Shown here piece after piece: positions 1-9,115 of a stretch of 64,000 bases of DNA. The notes under the pieces were generated by a model. It ran no database searches and was not told the DNA's origin. It was given only the letters and a program-made list of their open reading frames with translations. This DNA is from Thermohalobaculum sp963822985. GTDB lineage: Bacteria; Pseudomonadota; Alphaproteobacteria; Rhodobacterales; Rhodobacteraceae. The stretch covers positions 811,022 to 875,021 of the forward strand of contig CAWGJU010000006.1 of NCBI GenBank assembly GCA_963822985.1, in the 5' to 3' direction. Each line of letters starts with the position of its first letter. The stretch's first letter is position 1. The position numbers and the translations under genes were made by a program.

Positions 1-594
1 GATGGCGTTCTGGAAGGGCAGCCGCTCCCACACATGGAAGACGACGCCGACGGTGTAGAGCGCGCCGCCGATGGCGACAAGCATCATGGTGGCTGCCGTG
101 ATCGACTGGCTGATCGGCCCGAAGGCCAGGACGAAGGTCCAGCCGAGCGCAAGGTAGAGCGCCAGCGAGTAGCGCTGCCACCGATGCGGCACGAGCAGCT
201 TGCCCAAAAAGCCGAGCGTCGCGCCCGACCAGACGCCGATCAGCAGCCACTTGCCGACCGGGCCCCCGGCGATCACGCCATAGGGCGTGTAGGTTCCGGC
301 GATCTTGATGTAGATGGTCGCGTGGTCGAGCCGGCGGAGCCAGTCGAGAGCCCGGCCGCGCGCCAGCCGCACCGCCGCCAGATTGTAGCTGGCCGAGAAT
401 GTCAGCATCGCGATCAGGCTAAGGCCGTAGACCGCCACCGCCGCGACCAGCGGCCCGTCGCCGCGCCAAATCGTGGCCAGCGTGACCAGCACCGGCACGG
501 CGAGCAGCGCGCCCACGACGCCGACCAGATGAACAGCGGCATCGGCCATCTGTTCGGCACGGGTGTAGGCGCGGCAATCGGGCAGGAACTTCAT
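1..594 (-). CDS. Hemolysin III / TrhA-like (PAQR) membrane protein, 3' end cut by window
   Basis: Integral membrane protein of the hemolysin III/PAQR family, predicted to have about seven membrane helices; its cellular role in bacteria is not settled (pore-like or membrane homeostasis). The ATG at 592-594 starts MKFLPDCRAYTRAEQ and 198 residues are visible, so only the last helix or so is missing beyond the window edge. The family signature RLDHATIYIKIAGTYTPY lies near residues 95-112. The first conserved histidine of the family (S-x-Y-H) is an asparagine here (ASYNL), which would remove one presumed metal ligand. It lies just downstream of, and on the same strand as, the Crp/Fnr gene. The family assignment is firm; a true haemolytic function is not implied. 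Confidence 0.85.
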   Translation of the reverse strand, partial: MKFLPDCRAYTRAEQMADAAVHLVGVVGALLAVPVLVTLATIWRGDGPLVAAVAVYGLSLIAMLTFSASYNLAAVRLARGRALDWLRRLDHATIYIKIAGTYTPYGVIAGGPVGKWLLIGVWSGATLGFLGKLLVPHRWQRYSLALYLALGWTFVLAFGPISQSITAATMMLVAIGGALYTVGVVFHVWERLPFQNAI

Positions 595-679
595 GACCAC
601 CAAATATAGTGGTTTTGCCGGGGCGTTCCAGCGAATCTCGCTTCAGCGCACGCTGGCTGCGGCGGCCGCCCGAATTTGT

Positions 680-1363
680 TCAGAAATCGGTAAGCTTGGC
701 CTCGAGCCCGCGCACGCTGAGGATGCGCAGCGATCTGCCGTCGCGCCGGATCAGCCCCTGCTCCTTGAGCTTGGACATTTCGCGGCCGACCAATTCGCGC
801 TGGGAGGAGATCAGCGTCGCGAGCTCCTGCTGAGTCGGCAGCCGCTCGACGAGGGCGGTGTCCGCCCCCGACTTTGCTGCAATGCGAAGAAGCTGGGAGC
901 AGAGCCGCTGCTCGGTCGACAGTGTCGTCGCCTCGGTCATCCGGCTGGAGAGATAGCGGATCCGGTCGACGAGATAATGCATGAAGGCCTCGTTGACCTT
1001 CCGATTGCCATAGAGCACCTCGCGGAACTGGTTGCCCGAGAGACGGGCGACCCGGCTCGGCTCCTTGGCGAAGACGTTGGTCGAGCGCGGCTGGCCGTCG
1101 ATGGCGGCAAAGATGCCAAAGGCTTCGCCGCGCGGCAGGTCGGAATACAGCACCTCGCGCCCGTTGTCGGTGAAGGTCGCGGCGCGCGCCAGCCCCTCGA
1201 GGACGAAGAAGACGTCGTCCTCGGTCTCGCTCTCGCTGACGATCACGGAGCGGGCCGGAAAGTTGCTCACCGTCCAGAACCGAGAAAGCGCGGCGCAGCC
1301 CTCGGCGCCGCAGGCGTGCAGCGTGCTCCCCGCCGGAAACTGGAGGAGCGCCGGATCGTTCAT
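680..1363 (-). CDS. Crp/Fnr-family transcriptional regulator
   Basis: Cytoplasmic DNA-binding regulator of 227 residues. Residues about 20-135 form a cyclic-nucleotide-binding-like beta-roll (VFFVLEGLARAATFTDNGREV, GEAFGIFAAIDG). Residues about 150-225 form a winged helix with LPTQQELATLISSQRELVGREM as the recognition-helix region. The start is the ATG at 1361-1363, preceded by AGAGG; an upstream TTG at 1408 would add 15 residues that do not look conserved. The four-cysteine iron-sulphur cluster pattern of FNR is not present, so an oxygen-sensing FNR role is not supported. The effector and targets cannot be read from the sequence. Confidence 0.88.
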   Translation of the reverse strand: MNDPALLQFPAGSTLHACGAEGCAALSRFWTVSNFPARSVIVSESETEDDVFFVLEGLARAATFTDNGREVLYSDLPRGEAFGIFAAIDGQPRSTNVFAKEPSRVARLSGNQFREVLYGNRKVNEAFMHYLVDRIRYLSSRMTEATTLSTEQRLCSQLLRIAAKSGADTALVERLPTQQELATLISSQRELVGREMSKLKEQGLIRRDGRSLRILSVRGLEAKLTDF

Positions 1364-1664
1364 GACCTCTGACCCCCGACTTCTTCGTGCGTGGCCGTGC
1401 AACCGCAACTTTCATAGCAGCATCTGACCGAAGGTAAACCGGCCGCCGGCCGCGGTCCCGCCGCCATCGGGCCGCAATTGTGACATGGGGCGGGAATAGA
1501 CAGTTGTTGCGCGCCGGCGTTGCAGGGCGCGCATGGGCGAACCGAAACTCTTTCAGCCCATAGCCTGGAATTGCGTGAGTGGCGTTCGATCGCATTCGCG
1601 TCGGCGGGCGGTCTTCTCCGGGGCCGCCCGCATCCCTTCCCCACCCCGTCCTCGGCCGCTCGTG
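1364..1664. other. Intergenic stretch upstream of the Crp/Fnr gene
   Basis: About 300 bases between two minus-strand genes. It must carry the promoter of the Crp/Fnr gene and any terminator of the flavoprotein gene. I see no convincing hairpin, no palindromic Crp-type operator and no small coding frame with a ribosome binding site. Confidence 0.4.
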
Positions 1665-2873
1665 TCAGACGGCCTGCCGCAGATCGAGCGCGGGATCGGC
1701 GATGCGCGCCGGGTCGGGCGAGAGGCCGCTTTCCAGCCAGCGCTTGCCCTGCATATAGGCCTTGGGGTCGTTGATGGCATCGACGGCCAGGAACCCGTCC
1801 TCGCCGAAGTACCAGACCGAGCGCCCGCTCGGTCGGCTGCCCGGTCGCGCGACCGTGCGGGTATAGCCGGCGTGCAAGCCGGCGATCTGCAGCTTGCAGT
1901 CGTACTGGTCCGACCAGAACCAGGGCGAGGGCAGGTAGGGCGCGTCGGAGCCCAGCATTGACGCGGCGGCGTGCTCGGCCTGGTCGATGGCGTTCTGCAC
2001 CGATTCGAGCCGCAGGCGCCGGCCGCGCCAGGGGAAAGAGGCGCAGTCGCCGGCCGCCCAGATGGCCGGGTCCGAGGTGCGGCAGCGCTCGTCGACCGCG
2101 ATGCCGTTGTCGAGCGCGAGCCCCGCGGCCTCGGCCAACCATGTGTGCGGCGCGATGCCGATGCCGACGATGACGAAGTCGACGACAAGCTCGGCGCCGT
2201 CGGCCAGCACCGCGGCGCCGGCCCTGCCGTCGCGGGCAGCGAGCCGGACCAGCCCGGCGCCCTCGCGGATATCGACGCCGTGCGACCGGTGGAGCGTGCG
2301 GAAGAAATCGGCCGTCTCGGGCGCGGCGACCCGGCCGAGGATGCGGGGCGTCGCCTCGATCAGCGTGACGGCGAGCCCGCGCGAGGCGGCGACGGCGGCG
2401 GCCTCGAGCCCGATATAGCCGCCGCCGACGATCAGCACGCGGCGGCCGGGCCGGAACTTGGGCTCCATCCGGTCGGCATCGGCCAGCGTGCGCATCAGGT
2501 AGACGCCCGGCAGTTCGCCGCCAATCGAGGCGGGCAGCGGGCGGGCGACCGCGCCCGTCGTCAGCGCCAGCGCGTCATACGGGATGTCCTCGCCCCCGGC
2601 CCGAACCGTCCGTGCGGCACAGTCGATGGCGGTGACGCGCTGCCCGAGCCGAAGCGCGATGTCGTGCTCGGCATAGAAGCTCTCTGGCCGGAGATAGAGC
2701 CGCTCGAGGCTCATCTCGCCCAGGAGGTATTTCTTCGAGAGCGGCGGACGCTGGTAGGGCGGCACCGGCTCGTCGCCGATCAGCGTGATCTGACCGGAAT
2801 GGCCGAGCGCCCGAAGCTTGGCGACGAGCGCGGCACCCGCCTGGCCGGCGCCCACGACGACGATGCGCTGCAT
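1665..2873 (-). CDS. NAD(P)/FAD-dependent ferredoxin-reductase-like oxidoreductase
   Basis: Flavoprotein of 402 residues that would pass electrons from NAD(P)H to a small iron-sulphur partner, as putidaredoxin and rhodocoxin reductases do for cytochrome P450 or ring-hydroxylating systems. Visible are the N-terminal FAD dinucleotide motif (VVGAGQAGAALV, residues 5-16), the second nucleotide motif (VGGGYIGLEAA, about 150), the FAD-closing motif (WAAGDCASFP, about 270) and the C-terminal reductase domain signature PWFWSDQYD. The start ATG at 2871-2873 leads directly into the Rossmann fold. No ferredoxin or P450 gene is next to it, so the electron acceptor is unknown. The reading frame is unbroken. 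Confidence 0.88.
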   Translation of the reverse strand: MQRIVVVGAGQAGAALVAKLRALGHSGQITLIGDEPVPPYQRPPLSKKYLLGEMSLERLYLRPESFYAEHDIALRLGQRVTAIDCAARTVRAGGEDIPYDALALTTGAVARPLPASIGGELPGVYLMRTLADADRMEPKFRPGRRVLIVGGGYIGLEAAAVAASRGLAVTLIEATPRILGRVAAPETADFFRTLHRSHGVDIREGAGLVRLAARDGRAGAAVLADGAELVVDFVIVGIGIAPHTWLAEAAGLALDNGIAVDERCRTSDPAIWAAGDCASFPWRGRRLRLESVQNAIDQAEHAAASMLGSDAPYLPSPWFWSDQYDCKLQIAGLHAGYTRTVARPGSRPSGRSVWYFGEDGFLAVDAINDPKAYMQGKRWLESGLSPDPARIADPALDLRQAV

Positions 2874-2980
2874 TGTTCCTCTCCGGCGCCCCGTGGCGAG
2901 ACGTTGCCGCCGGGCGATGCGCTTTGCAAGCCGGCCGGGTCGTGGGCGGGTGGTGGGCGGTTGACGGCTGGGTCGAGCGG

Positions 2981-3982
2981 TCACTCGACGGGCAGCGTCC
3001 TTTCGATCCGATCGACCTCGGCGCCGGCGCGGCGCAGCACGGCGGTTCCGCGATAGTCGCCCGCCGGCCAGGCGCCGCGCGCCTTCCGGCCGGCGGCGCG
3101 GAACTCGACGGCGCGGTCGCGGCCCATGACGTGCGCCATCTCGGCAACCGTGCTGCCGTCCGGCGCCGTGAGCGTCAGCTGCAGCTGGTCGCCCGCGCGG
3201 AGCCCGTAGAAATGCGCCCAGAAGACCATGGCCGGCGCGTCGGCAGGCAGTTCCGGGACCGCGGCCGTCCCGGCCCTGACCTCGTCGTAACCGGGAAGCC
3301 GGTCGAGAAAGCCGCCGGCCAGGAGCCCGCCGGGGCGATAGCCGATCGGCTCGGCCCAGAGCGTCTCCTCGTCGGGGAGCGCGCAGGAGGCGTCCTGCGG
3401 GCGCGCGTCGAAAGGATCGATGACGCGCCCCGCCGGGTCGCGGACGGTGACGTGCAGATGCGGGAACTGGGTCTGGCCCGATAGCCCGACCTGGCCGAGC
3501 ACGTCGCCGGCGGCAACCCGATCTCCCCGGGCGACGCGGAGGCTGCCCCGGCGCATGTGGCAGAATTGCAAGCTCCAGCCGTCGCCGCGCTCGATCACGA
3601 CGCCGTTTCCGCATTCGCGGCCGCTGATGCCGGACGGAGGCTCGTCGCCCGAGGGGACGTCCGGCACCCCGTCGCGCGTGCCGCGCACGATGCCCGGCGC
3701 GGCGGCGAGGACGTCGACCCCGCGCCGCATCGCCGCATCGTCGATCAGGCGAAAATCGGTGCCCTTGTGCCCGTCATAGGCGAGCGTGCCGCAGGTGAAG
3801 TCGGTTGCCCCGGGGCCGGGATCGCGGTCGACATATTGCTGGATGAAGCAGTCCCGGCCGAGAGTGCAGTCGAGCGGGAAGCGCAGATCGCCGGCCAGGA
3901 CCGCCGAGGACAGGAGCGATGCCCAAAGAAAAACCCCTCCCCCCAGCCGGGGAAGGGGCAGCGCATGTCGCCCAGGGCGCAA
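2981..3982 (-). CDS. Secreted M23-family metallopeptidase (LytM-like)
   Basis: Peptidase-fold protein of 333 residues, probably periplasmic and acting on peptidoglycan cross-links. The LytM zinc motifs are present: H-x(3)-D in GHKGTDFRL (about residue 71) and H-x-H in PHLHVT (about 175). A hydrophobic segment FLWASLLSSAVLA with an Ala-x-Ala-like end precedes the mature GDLRFPLDC, consistent with a signal peptide. The only in-frame start I find is TTG at 3980-3982, ten bases from the end of clpA. This places the clpA terminator hairpin inside the leader codons, so the start is doubtful. A C-terminal beta-rich extension (residues 230-333) is of unknown function. Confidence 0.8.
   Translation of the reverse strand: MRPGRHALPLPRLGGGVFLWASLLSSAVLAGDLRFPLDCTLGRDCFIQQYVDRDPGPGATDFTCGTLAYDGHKGTDFRLIDDAAMRRGVDVLAAAPGIVRGTRDGVPDVPSGDEPPSGISGRECGNGVVIERGDGWSLQFCHMRRGSLRVARGDRVAAGDVLGQVGLSGQTQFPHLHVTVRDPAGRVIDPFDARPQDASCALPDEETLWAEPIGYRPGGLLAGGFLDRLPGYDEVRAGTAAVPELPADAPAMVFWAHFYGLRAGDQLQLTLTAPDGSTVAEMAHVMGRDRAVEFRAAGRKARGAWPAGDYRGTAVLRRAGAEVDRIERTLPVE
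3925..3958 (-). terminator. Rho-independent terminator after clpA
   Basis: Read on the minus strand, CCCCTTCCCC, a GGCT loop and GGGGGGAGGGG form a strong GC stem, followed by TTTTTCTTT. It lies about 34 bases after the clpA stop and fits as its terminator. It also overlaps the predicted signal-peptide codons of the M23 peptidase. Confidence 0.7.
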
Positions 3983-3991
3983 GGCCGTGGA

Positions 3992-6321
3992 TCAGCCGGC
4001 AGTGAGCAGCGGCGTCTTGCCCTCGCCGGGCAGCTGCGGCCGTCCCGGCGGGACGCTCTCGAGCACCAGCTTGTCGTCCTGCGACGGCGACGCGCACCAG
4101 CCCGCCCTTGGCCAGCTTGCCGAACAGCAGCTCCTCGGCCAGCGGCTTCTTGATGTGCTCCTGGATCACGCGGGCCAGCGGCCGGGCGCCCATCTTGTCG
4201 TCATAGCCCTTGTCGGCGATCCACTCGGCCGCCTCCTTGGTCAGCTCGATCGAGACGCCGCGCTCCATCAGCTGGACCTCCAGCTGCATGACGAACTTCT
4301 CGACGACCTGCAGGATGACCTCCTTCGGCAGCGGCGCGAAGCTGATCACCGCGTCCAGCCGGTTGCGGAACTCGGGCGTGAACATCCGCTCGACGGCGGC
4401 CGTGTCCTCGCCCTCGCGCCGGTCGCGGCCGAAGCCGATGGCGGCCCTGGCCTGCTCCTGCGCGCCGGCGTTCGAGGTCATGATCAGGATCGTGTTGCGG
4501 AAGTTCACCGCCTTGCCGTTGTGGTCGGTCAGCTTGCCGTGGTCCATGATCTGCAGCAGGATGTTGTAGACGTCCGGGTGCGCCTTCTCGATCTCGTCGA
4601 GCAGCAGGACGCAATGCGGATGCTGGTCGATGGCATCGGTCAACAGCCCGCCCTGGTCGAAGCCGACATAGCCCGGAGGGGCGCCGATCAGCCGGCTGAC
4701 CGAGTGCTTCTCCATGTATTCCGACATGTCGAAGCGCTTGAACTCGATGCCGAGCACGGTGGCGAGCTGCTTTGCGACCTCGGTCTTGCCGACGCCCGTC
4801 GGGCCGGTGAACAGATAGCTGCCGATCGGCTTCTCCGGCTCGCGCAGGCCCGCCCGGCTCAGCTTGATCGCCGAGGTCAGCGCGTCGATCGCCGCGTCCT
4901 GGCCGAAGACCACGCGCTTGAGGTTGCTCTCCAGGTCGCGCAGCGCCTCGGTGTCGGTCTTGGAGACCGATTTCGGCGGGATGCGGGCGATCTTGGAGAC
5001 GACCGTCTCGATCTCCTTGGGCGTGATGGTCTTGCGCCGCTTGTTGGCCGGCAGCAGGTGCTGCGCCGCGCCGGCCTCGTCGATCACGTCGATCGCCTTG
5101 TCGGGCAGCTTGCGGTCGTTGATGTAGCGGCTGGACAGGTCCACCGCCGACTTGATCGCGTCGGCCGTGTACTTGACCTCGTGGTGGTCCTCGAAGAACG
5201 GCTTGAGGCCGCGCAGGATCTTGATCGCGTCGTCGACAGACGGCTCGTTGACGTCGATCTTCTGGAAGCGGCGGGAGAGCGCCCGGTCCTTCTCGAAGTG
5301 CTGGCGGAACTCGTTATAGGTCGTCGCTGCCCATGCAGCGCAGCGTTCCCGCCTGCAGCGCCGGCTTCAGCAGGTTCGAGGCGTCCATCGCGCCGCCCGT
5401 GGTGGCGCCGGCGCCGATCACCGTGTGGATCTCGTCGATGAAGAGGATGGCGTCGGGGTGCTCCTCCAGCTCCTTGATGACGGCCTTCAGCCGCTCCTCG
5501 AAGTCGCCGCGATAGCGCGTGCCGGCCAGCAGCGCGCCCATGTCGAGCGAGAAGATGGTCGCGCCCGAGAGGATCTCGGGCGTGTCGCCGTCGACGATCT
5601 TCTTGGCCAGGCCCTCGGCGATGGCCGTCTTGCCGACGCCGGGGTCGCCGACCAGCAGCGGGTTGTTCTTGCGCCGGCGGCAGAGCACCTGCACGCAGCG
5701 CTCGACCTCCAGCTCGCGGCCGATCAGCGGGTCCACCTTGCCGGCACGCGCCTTGGCGTTCAGATCGACGCAGAATTTGGCCAACGAAGTGTCCTCGTTC
5801 GATTCCTCGGCCGTGGTGGTTTCCTCGCTCGAATCCTCGTCCTCGGCGCCGCGCACGGGGCGGCGCTCGCCGAAGGCGGGGTCCTTGGCGATGCCGTGGC
5901 TGAGGAAGTTGACGGCATCGTAGCGGGTCATGTCCTGCTCTTGCAGGAAGAAGGCCGCATGGCTCTCGCGCTCGTTGAAGATCGCGACCAGCACGTTGGC
6001 GCCGGTCACCTCGGACCGGCCGGAGGACTGGACATGGATGGCGGCGCGCTGGATCACGCGCTGGAAGCCGGTGGACGGCGCCGCCTCCGAGCCCTCGACG
6101 TCGAAGACCAGCGTCTCGAGCTCGGTGTCGATGAACTTCGTCAGCGTCTTGCGCAGCTCGGCCAGGTCGACCGAGCAGGCCCGCATGACGCGCGCCGCGT
6201 CAGGCTCGTCGATCAGCGCCAGCAGCAGGTGCTCGAGCGTCGCCAGCTCGTGGCGCCGCGCGTTGGCGAAGCCGATGGCCCGATGGATCGCGTCCTCGAG
6301 CGTTGTGGTCAGAGAGGGCAT
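3992..6321 (-). CDS. clpA: ATP-dependent Clp protease ATP-binding subunit ClpA (two frame breaks)
   Basis: Hsp100 unfoldase that feeds substrates to ClpP and takes N-end-rule substrates from ClpS. Order: Clp N-terminal repeats (about 1-140), AAA-1 with Walker A GDPGVGKTA and LFIDEIHTVIGAG, AAA-2 with Walker A GPTGVGKTE and LLLDEIEKAHPDV, and the ClpP-contact and C-terminal region. The start ATG at 6319-6321 has AAGGAG seven bases upstream. Two single extra bases break the frame: near 5325 (AGC+G before ACG ACC, in GS-TTYNEFRQ) and near 4081 (GTC+G before CAG GAC, in VAV-QDDKL). Dropping one base at each gives 775 residues ending in KTPLLTAG, close to the usual length. clpS lies just upstream, the usual clpS-clpA order. 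Confidence 0.93.
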
Positions 6322-6486
6322 CCACTTCTCCTTCGCACGGTCGCCTGGGCTGCCATGGTATACCATGAGGCCATGCCCACGGTTCCCGCAAGGCCAGCAG
6401 AGGCCATGACCGTTATTTTGTGGTTGTCGGAGCGTCGATCAAGGAGACGAGAGAGGCAGGGCGAGGCGGGCACGACGCGCGTGCGC

Positions 6487-6862
6487 TCACTCCTTCTCCA
6501 TCGTGCACTGCAGCGGGTGCTGGTTCGACCGCGCGCAGTCCATGACCTGCGTCACCTTGGTCTCGGCGATCTCGAACGGGTAGACGCCGACGACCGCGAT
6601 TCCCTTGTTGTGCACGGTCAGCATGATCTCGACCGCGCGGCCGTGATCGAGGTTGAAGAAGCGCTCGAGCACGTAGACGACGAACTCCATCGGCGTGTAG
6701 TCGTCGTTCAGCATGAGCACCTTGTAGAGCGAAGGCCGCTTGGTCTTCGGCTTCGCCTTGGTGACGACGCCGACCTCGCCCTTGCCCTTGCGCCCCTTGT
6801 CGCTGTCCGACGCTGCGCGGGGAGGCGCCGAACGATCCGTATTGCTGCTGGATGGTCTGCAT
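6487..6862 (-). CDS. clpS: ClpS adaptor protein (one frame break)
   Basis: Adaptor that delivers N-degron substrates to ClpA. The core PSLYKVLMLNDDYTPMEFVV with following ERFFN, the helical LTVHNKGIAVVGVYPFEIAETK and the carboxy end HPLQCTMEKE are typical; the NDDYTPM substrate-pocket motif is intact. No start codon exists in the core frame. The ATG at 6860-6862 (MQTIQQQYGSFG) reaches it only if one extra base near 6812 (AGC+G before TCG GAC) is dropped, giving 124 residues. It is transcribed toward clpA with a 165-base gap, so the two are probably co-regulated. Confidence 0.88.
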
Positions 6863-6929
6863 GCCGTCGATGAGATGCGCTGCCGAAGCGCCGGCGTCCG
6901 AGGGCGAATATAGGAGGTCCGGCCGGAAT

Positions 6930-6955
6930 AGAAAAGGGGGGCCCGGGGCCCCCCT
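6930..6955 (-). terminator. Rho-independent terminator after the phasin gene
   Basis: On the minus strand a near-perfect palindrome GGGGGGCCCCGGGCCCCCC is followed by TTTTCTATT, a classic GC stem plus U-tract. It sits 34 bases after the corrected phasin stop at 6989, which supports that stop rather than the longer out-of-frame extension. Confidence 0.75.
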
Positions 6956-6988
6956 CCGCATCCGCTGCCATGACCGTGCCAGGGCAGG

Positions 6989-7421
6989 TCAGGCGCGGTG
7001 CGTCTTGACCATCTCCGCGGCCACGGTGAAGCGCTGCGTTCAGGGGCGCGAACGCCTCCTTGGCGGCGTTGGCGTACATCTCGTTCAGCTTGGTCGCCTC
7101 GGCGACGAAGCTCTCGAACGAGGTCTTGGCAAAGCCGGTCTGCTTCTCGAAGAACTCGGTGACCGACTTCGACGAGGCGATCTCCTTCGCGGCGGCCATC
7201 GAGTCCTCGTAGGACTTCTTCGAGAACGCCATCACCTCGGCGTTCATCTCCTCGGCGGCCTTCGCCATCACCTTGCCCGAAGCGACCATCGCCTCGACGT
7301 TCTCCTGGCCGAACTGGGTCACGTCCTCGAAGCCCTTGGACATCCGCTCGACGCCCTCTTCCATCGACCGCTTGGCCTCGGAAGTGAACTGCTCGACCTG
7401 CTGGTTTGCAATCTTGTTCAT
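6989..7421 (-). CDS. Phasin family protein (one frame break near the C-terminus)
   Basis: Small helical protein of 143 residues that coats polyhydroxyalkanoate granules. The start ATG at 7419-7421 has GGGAG upstream. The body is alpha-helical and alanine-rich, with the phasin pattern ERMSKGFEDVTQFGQENVEA, SKKSYEDSMAAAKEI and KTSFESFVAEATKLNEMYA. Near 7037 an extra base (AAC+G before CAG CGC) diverts the last 15 codons; dropping it restores RFTVAAEMVKTHRA, an ordinary phasin end followed by a strong terminator. No PHA synthase gene is visible nearby. Confidence 0.85.
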
Positions 7422-7700
7422 TTTCGGTCTCCCGCTTTTTCGCTCGTCTGGCGCGCCGCCCGGCGCGGCGCCTCGTGTGTTCGATGACGGCTATATGGAC
7501 GTCATGCTGCACTGCGTCAAGAGCGCGATTGTGCACTGCACAAAGATTTTTCGGCAACAGGTCCCAGGGCCATCCGCGCGGAGGCCCGTTTTCCATTTTC
7601 AAAGCCGTGCACGATCTGTTAGCTTTTGCCCATAACCATAGGTGGGAAGCGGCTTAGATCGGCTCCCGGGGCAGTGGGTACAGGCGAGGGTAGAGGGGAA

Positions 7701-9073
7701 ATGCGACTCCGGTTTTTGTGGCTCGGCGGCGTCCTTTTGGCGCTGGTCACGAGCCTGGCGAGCGTCGGCAGCCGCGCAGGCGGCGCAGCAGGCGGCGATC
7801 GTGATCGACATGCGCAACGGCGCGGTCCTCTACGAGAGCAATGCGGACAGGCGCCAGCACCCGGCGTCGCTGACCAAGATGATGACGCTGTACCTGACCT
7901 TCGAGGCGGTGCGCGACGGCCGGCTCGGCCTCGACCAGAAGTTGCGCGTGTCCCAGAACGCGGCGCGCCAGCCGGCTTCCAAGCTCTACCTCAAGGCGGG
8001 GCAGCGAGTCGCCGTGCGCGACCTGATCCGGGCCGCGGCCATCAAGTCGGCGAATGACGCCGCGATGGTCCTGGCCGAGGGCGTCGGCGGGTCGGAGCGC
8101 GCCTTCGCCGAGATGATGACGCGACGGGCGCGGCAGCTCGGCATGAAGAATTCGAGCTTCCGCAACCCGCACGGGCTGACGGCGTCGGGACACATGACGA
8201 CGGCGCGCGACATGGCCACCCTGGCGCGCCATCTCTATTTCGATTTCCCGGAGTACTTCAACATCTTCGGCCGGACGAGCGACTATGCCGCCGGCAAGCG
8301 GATCTGGACGACCAACCGGCTGCTGAAGAGCTATCCGGGCGCCGACGGGCTCAAGACCGGGTACACGCGGGCGGCTGGCTACAACCTGGCCGCTACGGCG
8401 CATCGCGGCGACAAGCGCGTCGTCGCCGTGCTGCTCGGCGGCCGCTCGAGCGCGCAGCGCAACCAGGAGGTCGCGCGTCTGCTCGACCTGGGTTTCGGTA
8501 GGGCGCAAGACGCCGTGCGCAGCGTGCGGCCACAAGGTCCGGGCCGCCTGCTGGTCTCGGCGGCGCCACTGCCGGAGGCCAAGCCCGAGGCGCCGGCGAC
8601 GGGCCTTGCCGCCGTGGCCGAGGCGCTCTCCCCCGCGGCCGAGGCAGCGACGCCGCCGGCCGCCGTGGTCGCCCCGGTCACGGTGATGTCGCGGTCGCGC
8701 CTGGCGCCGAGAGCGGCCGGCCTGCCGCCTCGCCGAATCAGCCCGGCGGTGACGACCCTGCAGCTGATCCGTGGCCAGGACGGCATCCCGGTGCCGCTGC
8801 CGCGCCCCGGCAGCGTGGTGGCGTGGGCCGCCCAGGTCGGGCCCCTACACCTCCGAGACGGCGGCGCTGGCCAGCCTCGCCGACATCGCGGCCAGCCGCG
8901 TGGCGGGCGACGCCGTCGCCTCGTTCATGGTACAGCAGAGCAGCGCAAGGGCCGGCGCCCCGGTCTACAACCTGCACCTGGCGGGACTGACCGAGGGAAG
9001 CGCCGCGCAACTTTGCGGTGTGCTCTCGGCAAGCAACATGCCCTGCGACGTGGTCCATGCCGGCCGCCGCTGA
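7701..9073 (+). CDS. D-alanyl-D-alanine carboxypeptidase with SPOR-like C-terminus (two frame breaks)
   Basis: Low-molecular-weight penicillin-binding protein that trims the terminal D-alanine of peptidoglycan stem peptides in the periplasm. The ATG at 7701 has GAGGGGAA directly upstream and opens a signal peptide (MRLRFLWLGGVLLALVTSLA). The peptidase S11 motifs are SLTK (SxxK), SAN (KSANDAAM) and KTG (GLKTGYT). A proline/alanine-rich linker leads to a C-terminal SPOR-like repeat domain (VGPYTSETAALASLADI). Extra bases near 7764 (AGC+G before TCG GCA) and near 8840 (GTC+G before GGC CCC) separate the signal peptide, catalytic part and SPOR-like part. Corrected length is 456 residues. Confidence 0.9.
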
Positions 9074-9115
9074 GCCGGCCGGCCCGTCAACCCGGGATCG
9101 GCGGCGCCGGCGGCA

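Noticed and set aside
1971..3056. Long open frames antisense to real genes (here and across the window)
   Set aside because: High GC leaves few stop codons on the opposite strand; these frames have arginine/alanine-rich, family-less translations and lack ribosome binding sites.
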